The notes under the pieces: model-generated
The model's database searches: none
Told to the model about the DNA's origin: nothing
Seen by the model: the letters and a program-made list of their open reading frames with translations, nothing else
Assembly (NCBI GenBank): GCA_964631125.1
Contig: CAZVYN010000048.1
Coordinates: forward strand, 1-32,587
DNA from: CAZVYN01 sp964631125
Lineage (GTDB): Bacteria > Eisenbacteria > RBG-16-71-46 > CAIMUX01
Direction: 5' to 3'
Length of the DNA stretch: 32,587 nucleotides
Shown: piece after piece, positions 7,520-14,940 of the stretch
How the letters are laid out: each line of letters starts with the position of its first letter
Position numbering within the stretch: the stretch's first letter is position 1
Program-made: the position numbers and the translations under genes

Positions 7520-8836
7520 TCAGGCGGGAGAGACGAGCCGGTGCATCCAGAGCAGGGTGCGGGCCGTGAGCGCGACGATCAGCGCGCCGGTGACCTGGTG
7601 GGCGGTGGTGATCCAGACCTCGTACGCGGGCGGCGCGCCGGCGCCGCGCGCCAGTACGGTCGCGACCAGCGCGGCGAGTCCCAAGGCGAACTGAAGGCCG
7701 ACGAGACCCGCCAGATCGGCCCCACCTCGTCGCAGTTCGGACTGCTCCGGGTAGTGTGCGCGCGCACGCAAGCCCGCCACCAGTCCGAGCCCGAGCACGA
7801 CGATCGCGCCCACGATGTGGAGGGTCAGGGCGCCGGAGAAGTGCCGCAGGATCGACCCTACGGCGATCTGCGCGACCAAGAACGCGGCGAAGACGATCCA
7901 CACGCGACGGTCGGCCGCCACGCTGTCTCGCACGCGCGGCGGCGTCGGCGCGATCCATCGCGGATGGGTCAGGATCGCCAAGGCAACGAGCAGGCCGAGG
8001 AAAATCTGCGCGAAGGTTCCGTGCACGGCGGCGAGCACCAGGTTCGGCTCGACTTCCGCGGGTGACGTCGCGGTCGTGAATTTCCCGGTCACCCGCAGGC
8101 CGCCCAGGATCCCCTGCGCGATGACCGAGATCAGAGCGATGGCCGAGAGCCAACGGATCGAGCGGCGACGGTCGACTCGCCAGAGATGGACCGTCAAGAC
8201 GAAGGTGGTCAATCCGACGAGCGATCCGAAGAGTCGGTGCGCATGCTCGAAGTAGACGCCGCCGGTCATCCGGCTGAGCGGATACAGGAACATCGCGTAG
8301 CCGAATGAATTCGGCCAATCGACAACGGCGAGGCCGGCCCCATGACTAGTGACGAGTCCGCCGACGACGATGAGCAGGCCAGTGGCGATCACCGCGACAT
8401 GCGCGAACGCACTCGTCCAGGCGGCGGCGGAGATCGGCGAAGGTCGCGTGTGCTCGCGCGCGCGCGCGCCGATCGCGGTACCCAGGGCGGCGCCGAGGGC
8501 GCCGACCGCGCCTCCCGCCAGCAAACTGCCGGGCAACCAGAACACCGCGCTGGGGACGACCTGATTCGGCGTATCACCGGTCACGAGGCCGCCCAGCACC
8601 AGCAGATCCAGGAGAGCCGCGAGTGCTCCCGTCGTCGCGCCCGCCTTCCAGCCCTCGCCGGTCAGACGCGCGGCGACGAAACCGCCCGCGGCGAGCAGGG
8701 CGAGTAGGAGCGCCAGGAGGAGTGGACTGGACAGCGGCGTGGACGGGAGTCGGCAGAGATACCCGACGGTCCACATGGCGACGGCGGTTCCGAAGCCGAG
8801 CGTCAAGTAGGCGCCCGCTCCGGCTCTCGAACCCAT
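7520..8836 (-). CDS. ctaA: Heme A synthase (COX15/CtaA) with N-terminal membrane extension
   Basis: Heme A synthase oxidises the heme O methyl group to the formyl of heme A for cytochrome oxidase, in the inner membrane. From about residue 140 the CtaA/COX15 fold is clear: HVAVIATGLLIVVGGLVTS, the conserved GAGLAVVDWPNSFG loop, EHAHRLFGSLVG with paired histidines, AAVHGTFAQIFLG, LTLHIVGA and TAHQVTGALIVAL, giving about eight helices and the four histidine sites. Residues 1-130 add about four further hydrophobic helices not found in the compact bacterial enzyme (about 300 residues), for 438 in all. The start is ATG 8836, with AGGAGGG 6 bases upstream; the frame extends further but without support. 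It is divergent from ctaB and downstream of no other gene in this window. Its client oxidase is encoded 3 kb away. Confidence 0.93.
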   Translation of the reverse strand: MGSRAGAGAYLTLGFGTAVAMWTVGYLCRLPSTPLSSPLLLALLLALLAAGGFVAARLTGEGWKAGATTGALAALLDLLVLGGLVTGDTPNQVVPSAVFWLPGSLLAGGAVGALGAALGTAIGARAREHTRPSPISAAAWTSAFAHVAVIATGLLIVVGGLVTSHGAGLAVVDWPNSFGYAMFLYPLSRMTGGVYFEHAHRLFGSLVGLTTFVLTVHLWRVDRRRSIRWLSAIALISVIAQGILGGLRVTGKFTTATSPAEVEPNLVLAAVHGTFAQIFLGLLVALAILTHPRWIAPTPPRVRDSVAADRRVWIVFAAFLVAQIAVGSILRHFSGALTLHIVGAIVVLGLGLVAGLRARAHYPEQSELRRGGADLAGLVGLQFALGLAALVATVLARGAGAPPAYEVWITTAHQVTGALIVALTARTLLWMHRLVSPA

Positions 8837-8981
8837 GTGTCTCCCTCCTGTGGAGCGAATCCCTTCCGCCTCGGACGCCTCGGTGCTACGGTCTCGCATC
8901 CGTGCCAGGACCGCGCAGTCTAACACCCGGTCGATCCGCCTCCCGCGCCCCAATCTGCGTCCTCTCGGAGGGCCCCGCGAA
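8837..8981. promoter_or_regulatory. Divergent promoter region between ctaA and ctaB
   Basis: A 145-base region between the two heme A biosynthesis genes, read outward on both strands, must hold both promoters. I see the two Shine-Dalgarno sites (minus 8843-8849, plus 8967-8972) but no convincing -35/-10 pair or operator. Confidence 0.5.
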
Positions 8982-10001
8982 GTGAAGTCCGCCGTGCGCG
9001 CGAGCGCCGCTCACCGCCTGCTCGCCCCTCTCTCGATCGCGCGCGAGGCGATCGAGTTGTACCTGCAGTTGGTGAAGGCGCGTCTCTCCGCTCTCGTGGT
9101 CGTGACGACCGCCGCCGGATACCTCTTGGCGCACCCCGACCCCCTCGACCTTCCTCGACTCGGCTGGACCTTGCTGGGAGTCGCGCTGACCGCCGCGGGC
9201 GCCAACGGCCTCAACCAGCGGATGGAGTGGCGCTGGGATCTGCAGATGAACCGGACGCGCCACCGTCCGATCCCCTCCGGACGGCTGAGCGCGAGCGCGG
9301 CCGCACTCTGGGCGGGGCTCTCGGTCGGGTGGGGACTGCTGCTGCTCGTGACGTTCGTCAATCCGCTCACAGCGGGACTCGCGCTCCTGGTCGAGATCCT
9401 CTATCTGGCGGTCTACACGCCGTTGAAGCGACGGTCGCCGCTCTGCACGTTGGTCGGCGCCGTCTGCGGCGCGATCCCCCCTGTCATGGGATGGACCGCG
9501 GCGACCGGCTCCATCGGGGCGGGCGCCTGGCTGTTGGCCGGCATCCTCTTCCTCTGGCAGATCCCGCATTTCCTCGCGCTCGCCTGGCTCTACCGCGACG
9601 ACTACGCACGCGGCGGCTTCGTCATGCTCCCGTCTCGCGATCCCGCCGGCAACGCGACCGCGCTGGCCGCGACGGTCTATGCACTCGCGCTGATCCCGCT
9701 CGGACTGGCGGGGGTGCTCGCGGGGGTGAACGGATGGATCGCCGCCGTCGGCCTCGTCGCCCTCGGCAGTTGGCTGACGATCCGCTCCGCCAGTCTGCTC
9801 CAGACGCGCAGCGAGGGAGCGGCGAAGCAACTGTTCCTCGCGACGCTCGCCTATCTCCCGGTCGCCCTCGCGTTGTTGGTGTTGGATCGTCCACCGCAGA
9901 TGGCGAGCGTGAGTGGACCGGTTGTCGCACAGGCCGACACGACCGAGGGCGACGTCACCCCTGGCCCATCCGATCCCGCCGCCGTCGGCCAGCGTGACTG
10001 A
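8982..10001 (+). CDS. ctaB: Protoheme IX farnesyltransferase (heme O synthase)
   Basis: A membrane UbiA-family prenyltransferase that attaches a farnesyl group to heme B to make heme O, the substrate of CtaA. The first prenyl-diphosphate site is seen as NQRMEWRWDLQMNRTRHRP, in the family's NxxxxxxxDxxMxRTxxRP layout. Further conserved stretches are YTPLKRRSPLCTLVGA, AIPPVMGW and WQIPHFLALAWLYRDDYARGG. About eight to nine helices are visible. The start is GTG 8982 with GGAGGG 9 bases upstream, giving 339 residues; the longer open frame upstream overlaps the ctaA leader and is not protein-like. A polar tail after the last helix (about residues 315-339) overlaps the start of the DUF3179 gene by 8 bases, so the two are coupled. 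Confidence 0.94.
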   Translation: MKSAVRASAAHRLLAPLSIAREAIELYLQLVKARLSALVVVTTAAGYLLAHPDPLDLPRLGWTLLGVALTAAGANGLNQRMEWRWDLQMNRTRHRPIPSGRLSASAAALWAGLSVGWGLLLLVTFVNPLTAGLALLVEILYLAVYTPLKRRSPLCTLVGAVCGAIPPVMGWTAATGSIGAGAWLLAGILFLWQIPHFLALAWLYRDDYARGGFVMLPSRDPAGNATALAATVYALALIPLGLAGVLAGVNGWIAAVGLVALGSWLTIRSASLLQTRSEGAAKQLFLATLAYLPVALALLVLDRPPQMASVSGPVVAQADTTEGDVTPGPSDPAAVGQRD

Positions 10002-11085
10002 ACCGACGCCGCGTCCACTCCCTCGCGGTCTCCTCTGGCTGGTCTTGGCCGGATTGTTCTTCGGCGGTCTGACGGCGCACCGGATCCTCTCCCCCGTCCT
10101 CGATCGATCGCGGCCGCGCGCCATCGGCGACGGGCGGAACGTCGAGAGCTACCAATTCGACCTCTCGACGACCACGATTCCGCGCGAAGAGATCGTCCCC
10201 AGCGGACTGGCGCGCGATGCGCTGCCGGCGCTCCTCTATCCGCGCATCTGGGAGGCGACGACGGTCGATTCGCTCCGGCGCGCCTCCCGCCGCGGGAAGT
10301 ATCTGGTCCCCGACGACTTGGTCCTGTCGGTCACCGTGGCGGGACACTCGCGGGCCTATCCGGTGCGGGTGATCCAGTGGCACGAAGTCGTGAACGACAC
10401 GTTGGGCGGGCGCCCGATTGCGATCGTCCACTCGCCGCTGTCGGGGCTTTTCGTGGCGCTCGATCGTCGCGCAGTGACCGGAGCGCCGACCGCGCGTGAA
10501 GAGCCGCTCACCTTGCGCGTGAGCGGACTGCTCCATGCCTCGACGCTGCTCCTCTACGACGACCGCGAGCTCGCTTCGCTCTGGAGCCCGCTGCAGGCGC
10601 GGGCGATCGCCGGTCCGGCGGCCGCGCGGGGCGACTCCCTGCGAGTGCTCACCTCATCGGTCCTGCCATGGCGTGAGTGGGAGCTACTCCACCCTGATGG
10701 CCAGGTCGTCCGCCCGGAGGACGAGTTCGCGCCGCGCTACAAGCGGGCGCCGTACGGCAGTTATCTGGGGGACGACCGTCTGCGCTTTCCGGTGGCGACG
10801 CTGCCTCCGCGCGAACGTCTCGCGTGGAAGACGCCGACGCTGGTTCTCTCGGCGAACGGGGTGACGCAGCTCTTCACACTGGAGTCGTTGTTGCGAGGGG
10901 CCGACCCGACCGGTCGTACGCGCCTCTCGGTCGGCGGCGCCGATCTCGTACTACGCACGGCGGCGACACCGGCGTCGGCCTGGGTCGAGTCATCCGACGA
11001 CGCCTCGTCGGAGCGCGTCATCTCCCGGCGCGTTCTCTGGTTCGCCTGGTACGCAACCCACCCGGAGACGCCCGAGCCTCGTTGA
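9994..11085 (+). CDS. DUF3179-family membrane-anchored protein lacking the CPLC cysteines
   Basis: A protein of the DUF3179 family, biochemical function unknown to me. An N-terminal helix (LLWLVLAGLFFGGLTAHRIL, residues 12-31) anchors a soluble domain, probably facing the periplasm. The family signature AYPVRVIQWHEVVNDTLGG (about 140-158) is intact. The following segment, normally containing CPLC, reads IVHSPLSGLFVAL, with serines in both cysteine positions. Later conserved pieces are SGLLHASTLLLYD, SLWSPLQARAI and a C-terminal AWYATHP, where family members usually have FAWxAFxP. GTG 9994 was chosen because it overlaps the ctaB stop; an earlier ATG at 9913 lies inside ctaB. Being coupled to heme O synthase suggests a part in oxidase or heme/copper maturation; this is inference. 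Confidence 0.85.
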   Translation: MTEPTPRPLPRGLLWLVLAGLFFGGLTAHRILSPVLDRSRPRAIGDGRNVESYQFDLSTTTIPREEIVPSGLARDALPALLYPRIWEATTVDSLRRASRRGKYLVPDDLVLSVTVAGHSRAYPVRVIQWHEVVNDTLGGRPIAIVHSPLSGLFVALDRRAVTGAPTAREEPLTLRVSGLLHASTLLLYDDRELASLWSPLQARAIAGPAAARGDSLRVLTSSVLPWREWELLHPDGQVVRPEDEFAPRYKRAPYGSYLGDDRLRFPVATLPPRERLAWKTPTLVLSANGVTQLFTLESLLRGADPTGRTRLSVGGADLVLRTAATPASAWVESSDDASSERVISRRVLWFAWYATHPETPEPR

Positions 11086-11108
11086 TCATGCTGATCGTGC
11101 TGATCGTG
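11082..11108. repeat. Three 9-bp direct repeats at a convergent gene end
   Basis: TTGATCATG-CTGATCGTG-CTGATCGTG, three imperfect tandem 9-base units, occupies most of the 36-base gap between the DUF3179 stop and the converging oxidase subunit gene. It includes the DUF3179 stop codon. No stem-loop terminator is visible here. Confidence 0.5.
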
Positions 11109-11121
11109 CGGGTCGGCGACC

Positions 11122-11739
11122 TCAACTCCCGATGAGCAACACGACGAAGAGGATCACCCAGACCCCATCGAGGAAGTGCCAGTAGACAGCCTGGTACTCG
11201 ATCCCACCGTGGGACTTCGCGTCGTATCTCTGCGCGAACGTCCGCCAAGTCACGATGCCGAGCGGAATCAGTCCGCCCAGCACGTGCGCGGCATGGAGAC
11301 CCGTCAGCAGGAAGAACGTGAACGCGTAGAGATTGCTCTTCGGCGTCATGGCGCGTTCGACCAGGCCGAACCATCCAACGGTCTGGCTGACCAGGAAGAC
11401 CACGCCGAGCGCGAAGGTGAGCGCGAGCCAACGGGCGGCGGCGCCACGTTGGTCCCGACGAATCGCGCGCAGCGCCAGGTGGATCGCGCCGCTGCAGCCG
11501 ATGAGCACGAAGGTGCTGAACCAGAGGCCGTCGGGCAACGGCGGCATTCCCGGCGGCGGCCACTGCGGCGCGCGCGCGCGCACCGCGACGTAGCCGATGA
11601 GGCTGGTGACGAAGAGCATGCCGAGCGCGGCGACGAAGAGCTTCATCGCGAGAAGCCCCGCCCCCGGAATGGCCTCGGGGGCGCCGGGCGGCGGACCGAT
11701 CACCCGCAAACGGGGCGACCGCGGGCCCGACGCGGTCAC
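11122..11739 (-). CDS. Heme-copper oxidase subunit III-like protein (second copy, five helices)
   Basis: A subunit III-type protein of the heme-copper oxidase family. It has 205 residues and about five helices: KLFVAALGMLFVTSLIGYVAV, GLWFSTFVLIGCSGAIHLAL, WLALTFALGVVFLVSQTVGW, YAFTFFLLTGLHAAHVLGGL and the C-terminal YWHFLDGVWVILFVVLLIGS. TGLHAAHVLGG and YWHFLDGVW are the family signatures. The GTG start at 11739 overlaps the subunit IV stop (GTGA). It is the last gene of the ACIII-caa3 operon, and it differs from the larger subunit III at 12205-13197, so the locus has two. Whether both enter one oxidase is unknown. Confidence 0.88.
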   Translation of the reverse strand: MTASGPRSPRLRVIGPPPGAPEAIPGAGLLAMKLFVAALGMLFVTSLIGYVAVRARAPQWPPPGMPPLPDGLWFSTFVLIGCSGAIHLALRAIRRDQRGAAARWLALTFALGVVFLVSQTVGWFGLVERAMTPKSNLYAFTFFLLTGLHAAHVLGGLIPLGIVTWRTFAQRYDAKSHGGIEYQAVYWHFLDGVWVILFVVLLIGS

Positions 11740-12119
11740 GGCGCCGTCGGAGTCTTGGGCGCCGTGATCTCCGGCGCGTAGTCCGGGATGACGCTCGGGC
11801 TGTACTCAGTCGTGTCGGTCAGGGCGAAGCCGATGAACAGTGTGACCAAGAAGAGCGAGAGGACGAAGACGACCGCGTTGATCGGTCGATCCCAGTACAG
11901 GTGCATGAAGAACATCACGACGAGCGCAGCCTTGATGGTGGCGATTCCCATGGCAATCCAGAGGTTCATGGCGCCGAGGTCGACCCAGGTGACGGCCACG
12001 GTGATGACCGTCAACACCATCAGCGCCAGCCAGACCGAGGTCAGGAGCTTGACCGGAACGATGTGGCCCGGACCGGCGTGACCCGCGTGAGCGGCGGAAC
12101 CGTGAGATGTCTGCGCCAT
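11736..12119 (-). CDS. ctaF: Cytochrome c oxidase subunit IV (prokaryotic COX4, caa3 type)
   Basis: A small membrane subunit of caa3 oxidases thought to aid assembly or stability of the CuB site. It has 127 residues with a His/Gly-rich N-terminus and three helices: LLTSVWLALMVLTVITVAVTW, LWIAMGIATIKAALVVMFFM with the family KAxLVxxFFMHL motif, and VVFVLSLFLVTLFIGFALT. The C-terminal tail is Pro/Thr-rich. The start is ATG 12119 with AGGAAGGGG upstream. It follows the large subunit III after 85 bases and overlaps the next gene. Confidence 0.9.
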   Translation of the reverse strand: MAQTSHGSAAHAGHAGPGHIVPVKLLTSVWLALMVLTVITVAVTWVDLGAMNLWIAMGIATIKAALVVMFFMHLYWDRPINAVVFVLSLFLVTLFIGFALTDTTEYSPSVIPDYAPEITAPKTPTAP

Positions 12120-12204
12120 GCTGCGGCCCCTTCCTCTTCGGATCGATAGAACGGTGAGTCGACGGCCCGTCTTGTCCGTGAGCGGCTGGTCGGTGGATGG
12201 ACGG

Positions 12205-13197
12205 TCAGTGGATCAGATAGAGCAGCGGGAACAGATAGATCCAGACCAAGTCCACGAGATGCCAATACAGACCGACGAGATCGATGGGGGTCGAGTATCC
12301 CGGACTGAAGTCGCCCCGGAGTGTTCGCACCAAGGCCCAGGTGATGGCCGACATGCCGGCCACGACGTGGAGGCCGTGCAGTCCCGTCAGCAGGAAATAG
12401 ATCCCGAAGAAGAGGTGCACATTGTTCGGCTCGTGGGTCGTGGCGTGCCCCGTGACGTGACCACCGGCGCCGCCGAGGTCGGGCGCAATCGCCGTGGTGA
12501 CGCTCGGAACACCCGGCGGAGGAATGTTCGTGTGGACGTCGAGCGGGCCGGGGTCGCCGATCGCGACGGCCGATGGCGTCGACGACGCGGCGGCGCCGTG
12601 ATCCTGAGCAGCGGGGCTGCCGTGATCCTGAGCAGCGGGGCTGGCCTGCTCGACCGCTCCGGGGCCGGAGCCCTGTTCGGCGATCGTGCCGACATGTCCC
12701 GGATTCGGAGCGCCGGTCTGGGCCACCGCCGGGGCCGCGGCATGCGGGACCGCGGGTTCCTCGGCATGCGACCCATGCTCCGATGGCTGGTACTTCGTCC
12801 CCCAGAGTAGTCCGTGCTCCCACTTCGCCTTGTACTCGACGTACTTGATCCCGAGAAAGCCGAAGCCGCAGAGCAGCGTGACGGCCAGGAGCGCGACCAC
12901 CTGTCGGTTTTTTCCGAGCTGCGCCGCCCGCACCGCCATCGCCATCGTGAAGCTGCTGAAGATCAGGACGATGGTGTTGATCGCGCCCATGTTCTTGTCC
13001 AAGAACTGGTGCGCGTAGATGAACACTTCCGGGTGATGCGACCGATAGATGGCATAGCCGCAGAAGAGCCCGGCGAAGAGCAGCACTTCCGTGGCGAGGA
13101 AGAGCCACATGCCGAACTTCCCCGCATCGAACTGCTGCTCGACCGTGTCGTAGTGGTGCCCGAGGTACTCGGGATGTTCCGATCCGTGTCCGCTCAC
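12205..13197 (-). CDS. ctaE: Cytochrome c oxidase subunit III with long low-complexity insertion
   Basis: Subunit III of the caa3-type oxidase, a membrane subunit that stabilises subunit I and its proton uptake path. The N-terminal part has FGMWLFLATEVLLFAGLF (about 28-45), the helix after NMGAINTIVLIFSSFTMAMAV, and one more helix ending GIKYVEYKAKWEHGL. The C-terminal part has HLFFGIYFLLTGLHGLHVVAG and LYWHLVDLVWIYLFPLLYLI, the diagnostic signatures. Between them, residues about 137-256 are an Ala/Pro/His/Gly-rich stretch where relatives have a short loop. It includes the duplicated peptide SPAAQDHG. The total is 330 residues. Its start is GTG 13197, 17 bases after the subunit I stop. Confidence 0.92.
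   Translation of the reverse strand: MSGHGSEHPEYLGHHYDTVEQQFDAGKFGMWLFLATEVLLFAGLFCGYAIYRSHHPEVFIYAHQFLDKNMGAINTIVLIFSSFTMAMAVRAAQLGKNRQVVALLAVTLLCGFGFLGIKYVEYKAKWEHGLLWGTKYQPSEHGSHAEEPAVPHAAAPAVAQTGAPNPGHVGTIAEQGSGPGAVEQASPAAQDHGSPAAQDHGAAASSTPSAVAIGDPGPLDVHTNIPPPGVPSVTTAIAPDLGGAGGHVTGHATTHEPNNVHLFFGIYFLLTGLHGLHVVAGMSAITWALVRTLRGDFSPGYSTPIDLVGLYWHLVDLVWIYLFPLLYLIH
12598..12645 (-). repeat. Tandem 24-bp duplication inside subunit III gene
   Basis: Two adjacent 24-base units, 12598-12621 and 12622-12645, differ at one base. They encode two copies of the octapeptide SPAAQDHG in the low-complexity insertion. The repeat is in frame and looks like a recent slippage product. Confidence 0.85.
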
Positions 13198-13214
13198 GCT
13201 CTCTCGCTCCCGAG

Positions 13215-14906
13215 CTAGATCGCCTTCTTCTCGTGACGCTCTTGGTCGACCCAGACGTAGTCGTCGAGGGCCGGATCGTATCGAACCTGGCTGTAGTCGT
13301 ACGGATCACCCACCGGCGGGGGATTCTCGAAGTTGAACCACGGCGGGATCCGGGGCGTTCGCCACTCCAACGTGGTCGAACCCCAGGGATTGGCGCCGGC
13401 GCGCCGGCCCGCCACGAGCGACTGGACCAGGTAGATCGCCGTGATGACGAAGCCAAGCCCCATCACGTACGACCCATAGGTGGAGATCTGGTGGTAGATG
13501 GCGAACTGCTCCGGATAGTTGAAGTAACGGCGCGGCATCCCCTGGCTTCCCAGGACGTATTGGGTGAAGAAGGTCACGTTGAATCCGACGAAGATGAGGG
13601 CGCAGGCCACCGCCGCCCAACGTTCGGAGTACATCTTCCCGAACATCTTCGGCCACCAGTAGTGCAGCCCGGCCAGGAATGCGATGACCGTGCCTCCGAA
13701 CATCACGTAGTGGAAGTGCGAGACGACGAAGTAGGTGTCGTGCAGATGCACGTCGACCGAGAGCGCGCCGAGGAAGAGCCCGGTCAGTCCGCCAATCCCG
13801 AAGAGGAAGATGAAGGAGAACGCGTAGAGCATCGGCGCCTTGAGGACGATCGAGCCCTTGTACATCGTGGCCAGCCAGTTGAAGACCTTGATGGCCGAGG
13901 GGATCGAGACGCTGAAGGTGAGCGCGCTGAAGACCATGTTGATCAGCCCCGACTGGCCGCTCGTGAACATGTGATGTCCCCAGACGAGGAAGCCGAAGGC
14001 GGCGATCGCGATGCTGGAATAGGCGATGAACCGGTAGCCGAAGATCGCCTTGCGGGAGAACGGCGCGATGATCTCGCTGATCACGCCCATGGCCGGCAAG
14101 ATCATGATGTAGACCGCCGGATGCGAGTAGAACCAGAAGAAGTGCTGGTAGAGGACCGGATCGCCGCCCAGACCCGGGTCGAAGATCCCGATTCCCATCG
14201 CGCGCTCCGCGATCAGGAGAAGCAGGGTGATCCCGAGCACCGGGGTCGCCAGCACCTGAATGAGCGCCGTGGCGTAGATGGCCCAGAGGAAGAGCGGCAT
14301 CTTGAACCAGGTCATGCCGGGCGGCCGAAGCTTGTGGATCGTCACCGTGAAATTCAGCCCGGTGAAGATCGAACTGAAACCGAGGATGAAGACCCCGATC
14401 GTCACCGGGATGACGTGCGTCGCCGTCGTCGTGCTGTACGGCGTGTAGAAGGTCCAGCCGGTGTCGACCCCGCCGGTCAGGACCGAGGCGAGGAGGAACA
14501 TCGCGCCGGTCATCCAGAGGTACCAGCTCATCAGGTTGAGGCGCGGGAAGGCGACGTCCTTGGCTCCCAGCATCAGCGGGAGGACGAAGTTCCCGAGCGC
14601 CGCCGGGATCCCCGGGATGATGAAGAGGAACACCATGATGGCGCCGTGGAGCGTGAAGTACCGGTTGTACGTCTCCGCGTCCATGATGGTCTGGCCGGCC
14701 GTCAGGTGCTCCGTGCGCACGAGGAGCGCGAAGACCCCGCCGAGCAGGAACGACGAGAGCAGACAGATGAGGTACATCACGCCGATCCGCTTGTGGTCGA
14801 GCGTGGTCAGCCACGAGAGCAGACCCTTCCCGTGGGTGAGGTAGTTCTCCTCCACCCCTGCGCCGCCACGGGTGGCGCCCGGGTGGGTGGCGTCGATGGT
14901 CGTCAT
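13215..14906 (-). CDS. ctaD: Cytochrome c oxidase subunit I (A2-type heme-copper oxidase)
   Basis: The catalytic subunit, which reduces O2 to water at the heme a3-CuB centre and pumps protons across the inner membrane. It has twelve helices over about 500 of 563 residues. Visible signatures are LTTLDHKRIGVMY at the N-terminus, FTLHGAIMVFLFIIPGIP with a heme histidine, WFYSHPAVYI (CuB His and the cross-linked Tyr region), WGHHMFTSG with two CuB histidines, and DTYFVVSHFHYVMFGG with the heme ligands. The YSHPAVY form replaces the helix VI glutamate of A1 enzymes with the Tyr-Ser motif of A2 oxidases, as in Rhodothermus and Thermus caa3. ATG 14906 is 34 bases after the subunit II stop. Spacing and partners show it belongs to the ACIII-caa3 operon. 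Confidence 0.97.
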   Translation of the reverse strand: MTTIDATHPGATRGGAGVEENYLTHGKGLLSWLTTLDHKRIGVMYLICLLSSFLLGGVFALLVRTEHLTAGQTIMDAETYNRYFTLHGAIMVFLFIIPGIPAALGNFVLPLMLGAKDVAFPRLNLMSWYLWMTGAMFLLASVLTGGVDTGWTFYTPYSTTTATHVIPVTIGVFILGFSSIFTGLNFTVTIHKLRPPGMTWFKMPLFLWAIYATALIQVLATPVLGITLLLLIAERAMGIGIFDPGLGGDPVLYQHFFWFYSHPAVYIMILPAMGVISEIIAPFSRKAIFGYRFIAYSSIAIAAFGFLVWGHHMFTSGQSGLINMVFSALTFSVSIPSAIKVFNWLATMYKGSIVLKAPMLYAFSFIFLFGIGGLTGLFLGALSVDVHLHDTYFVVSHFHYVMFGGTVIAFLAGLHYWWPKMFGKMYSERWAAVACALIFVGFNVTFFTQYVLGSQGMPRRYFNYPEQFAIYHQISTYGSYVMGLGFVITAIYLVQSLVAGRRAGANPWGSTTLEWRTPRIPPWFNFENPPPVGDPYDYSQVRYDPALDDYVWVDQERHEKKAI

Positions 14907-14940
14907 GGTGTCGTCCTCTCGGTCATCCCGGCAGGTTCCG

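Noticed and set aside
8450..8475. Alternating CG/GC run (cgcgcgcgcgc) as a possible Z-DNA or regulatory site
   Set aside because: It lies inside the ctaA coding sequence and encodes ordinary residues; such runs are common at this GC content.
12598..12645. Tandem 24-bp units considered as a CRISPR or mobile-element remnant
   Set aside because: Only two units without spacers, in frame within a subunit III gene; simple coding duplication explains them.
12041..13456. 471-codon minus-strand frame overlapping subunit III
   Set aside because: Different frame from subunit III and very Arg/Ser-rich; it covers parts of three real genes.
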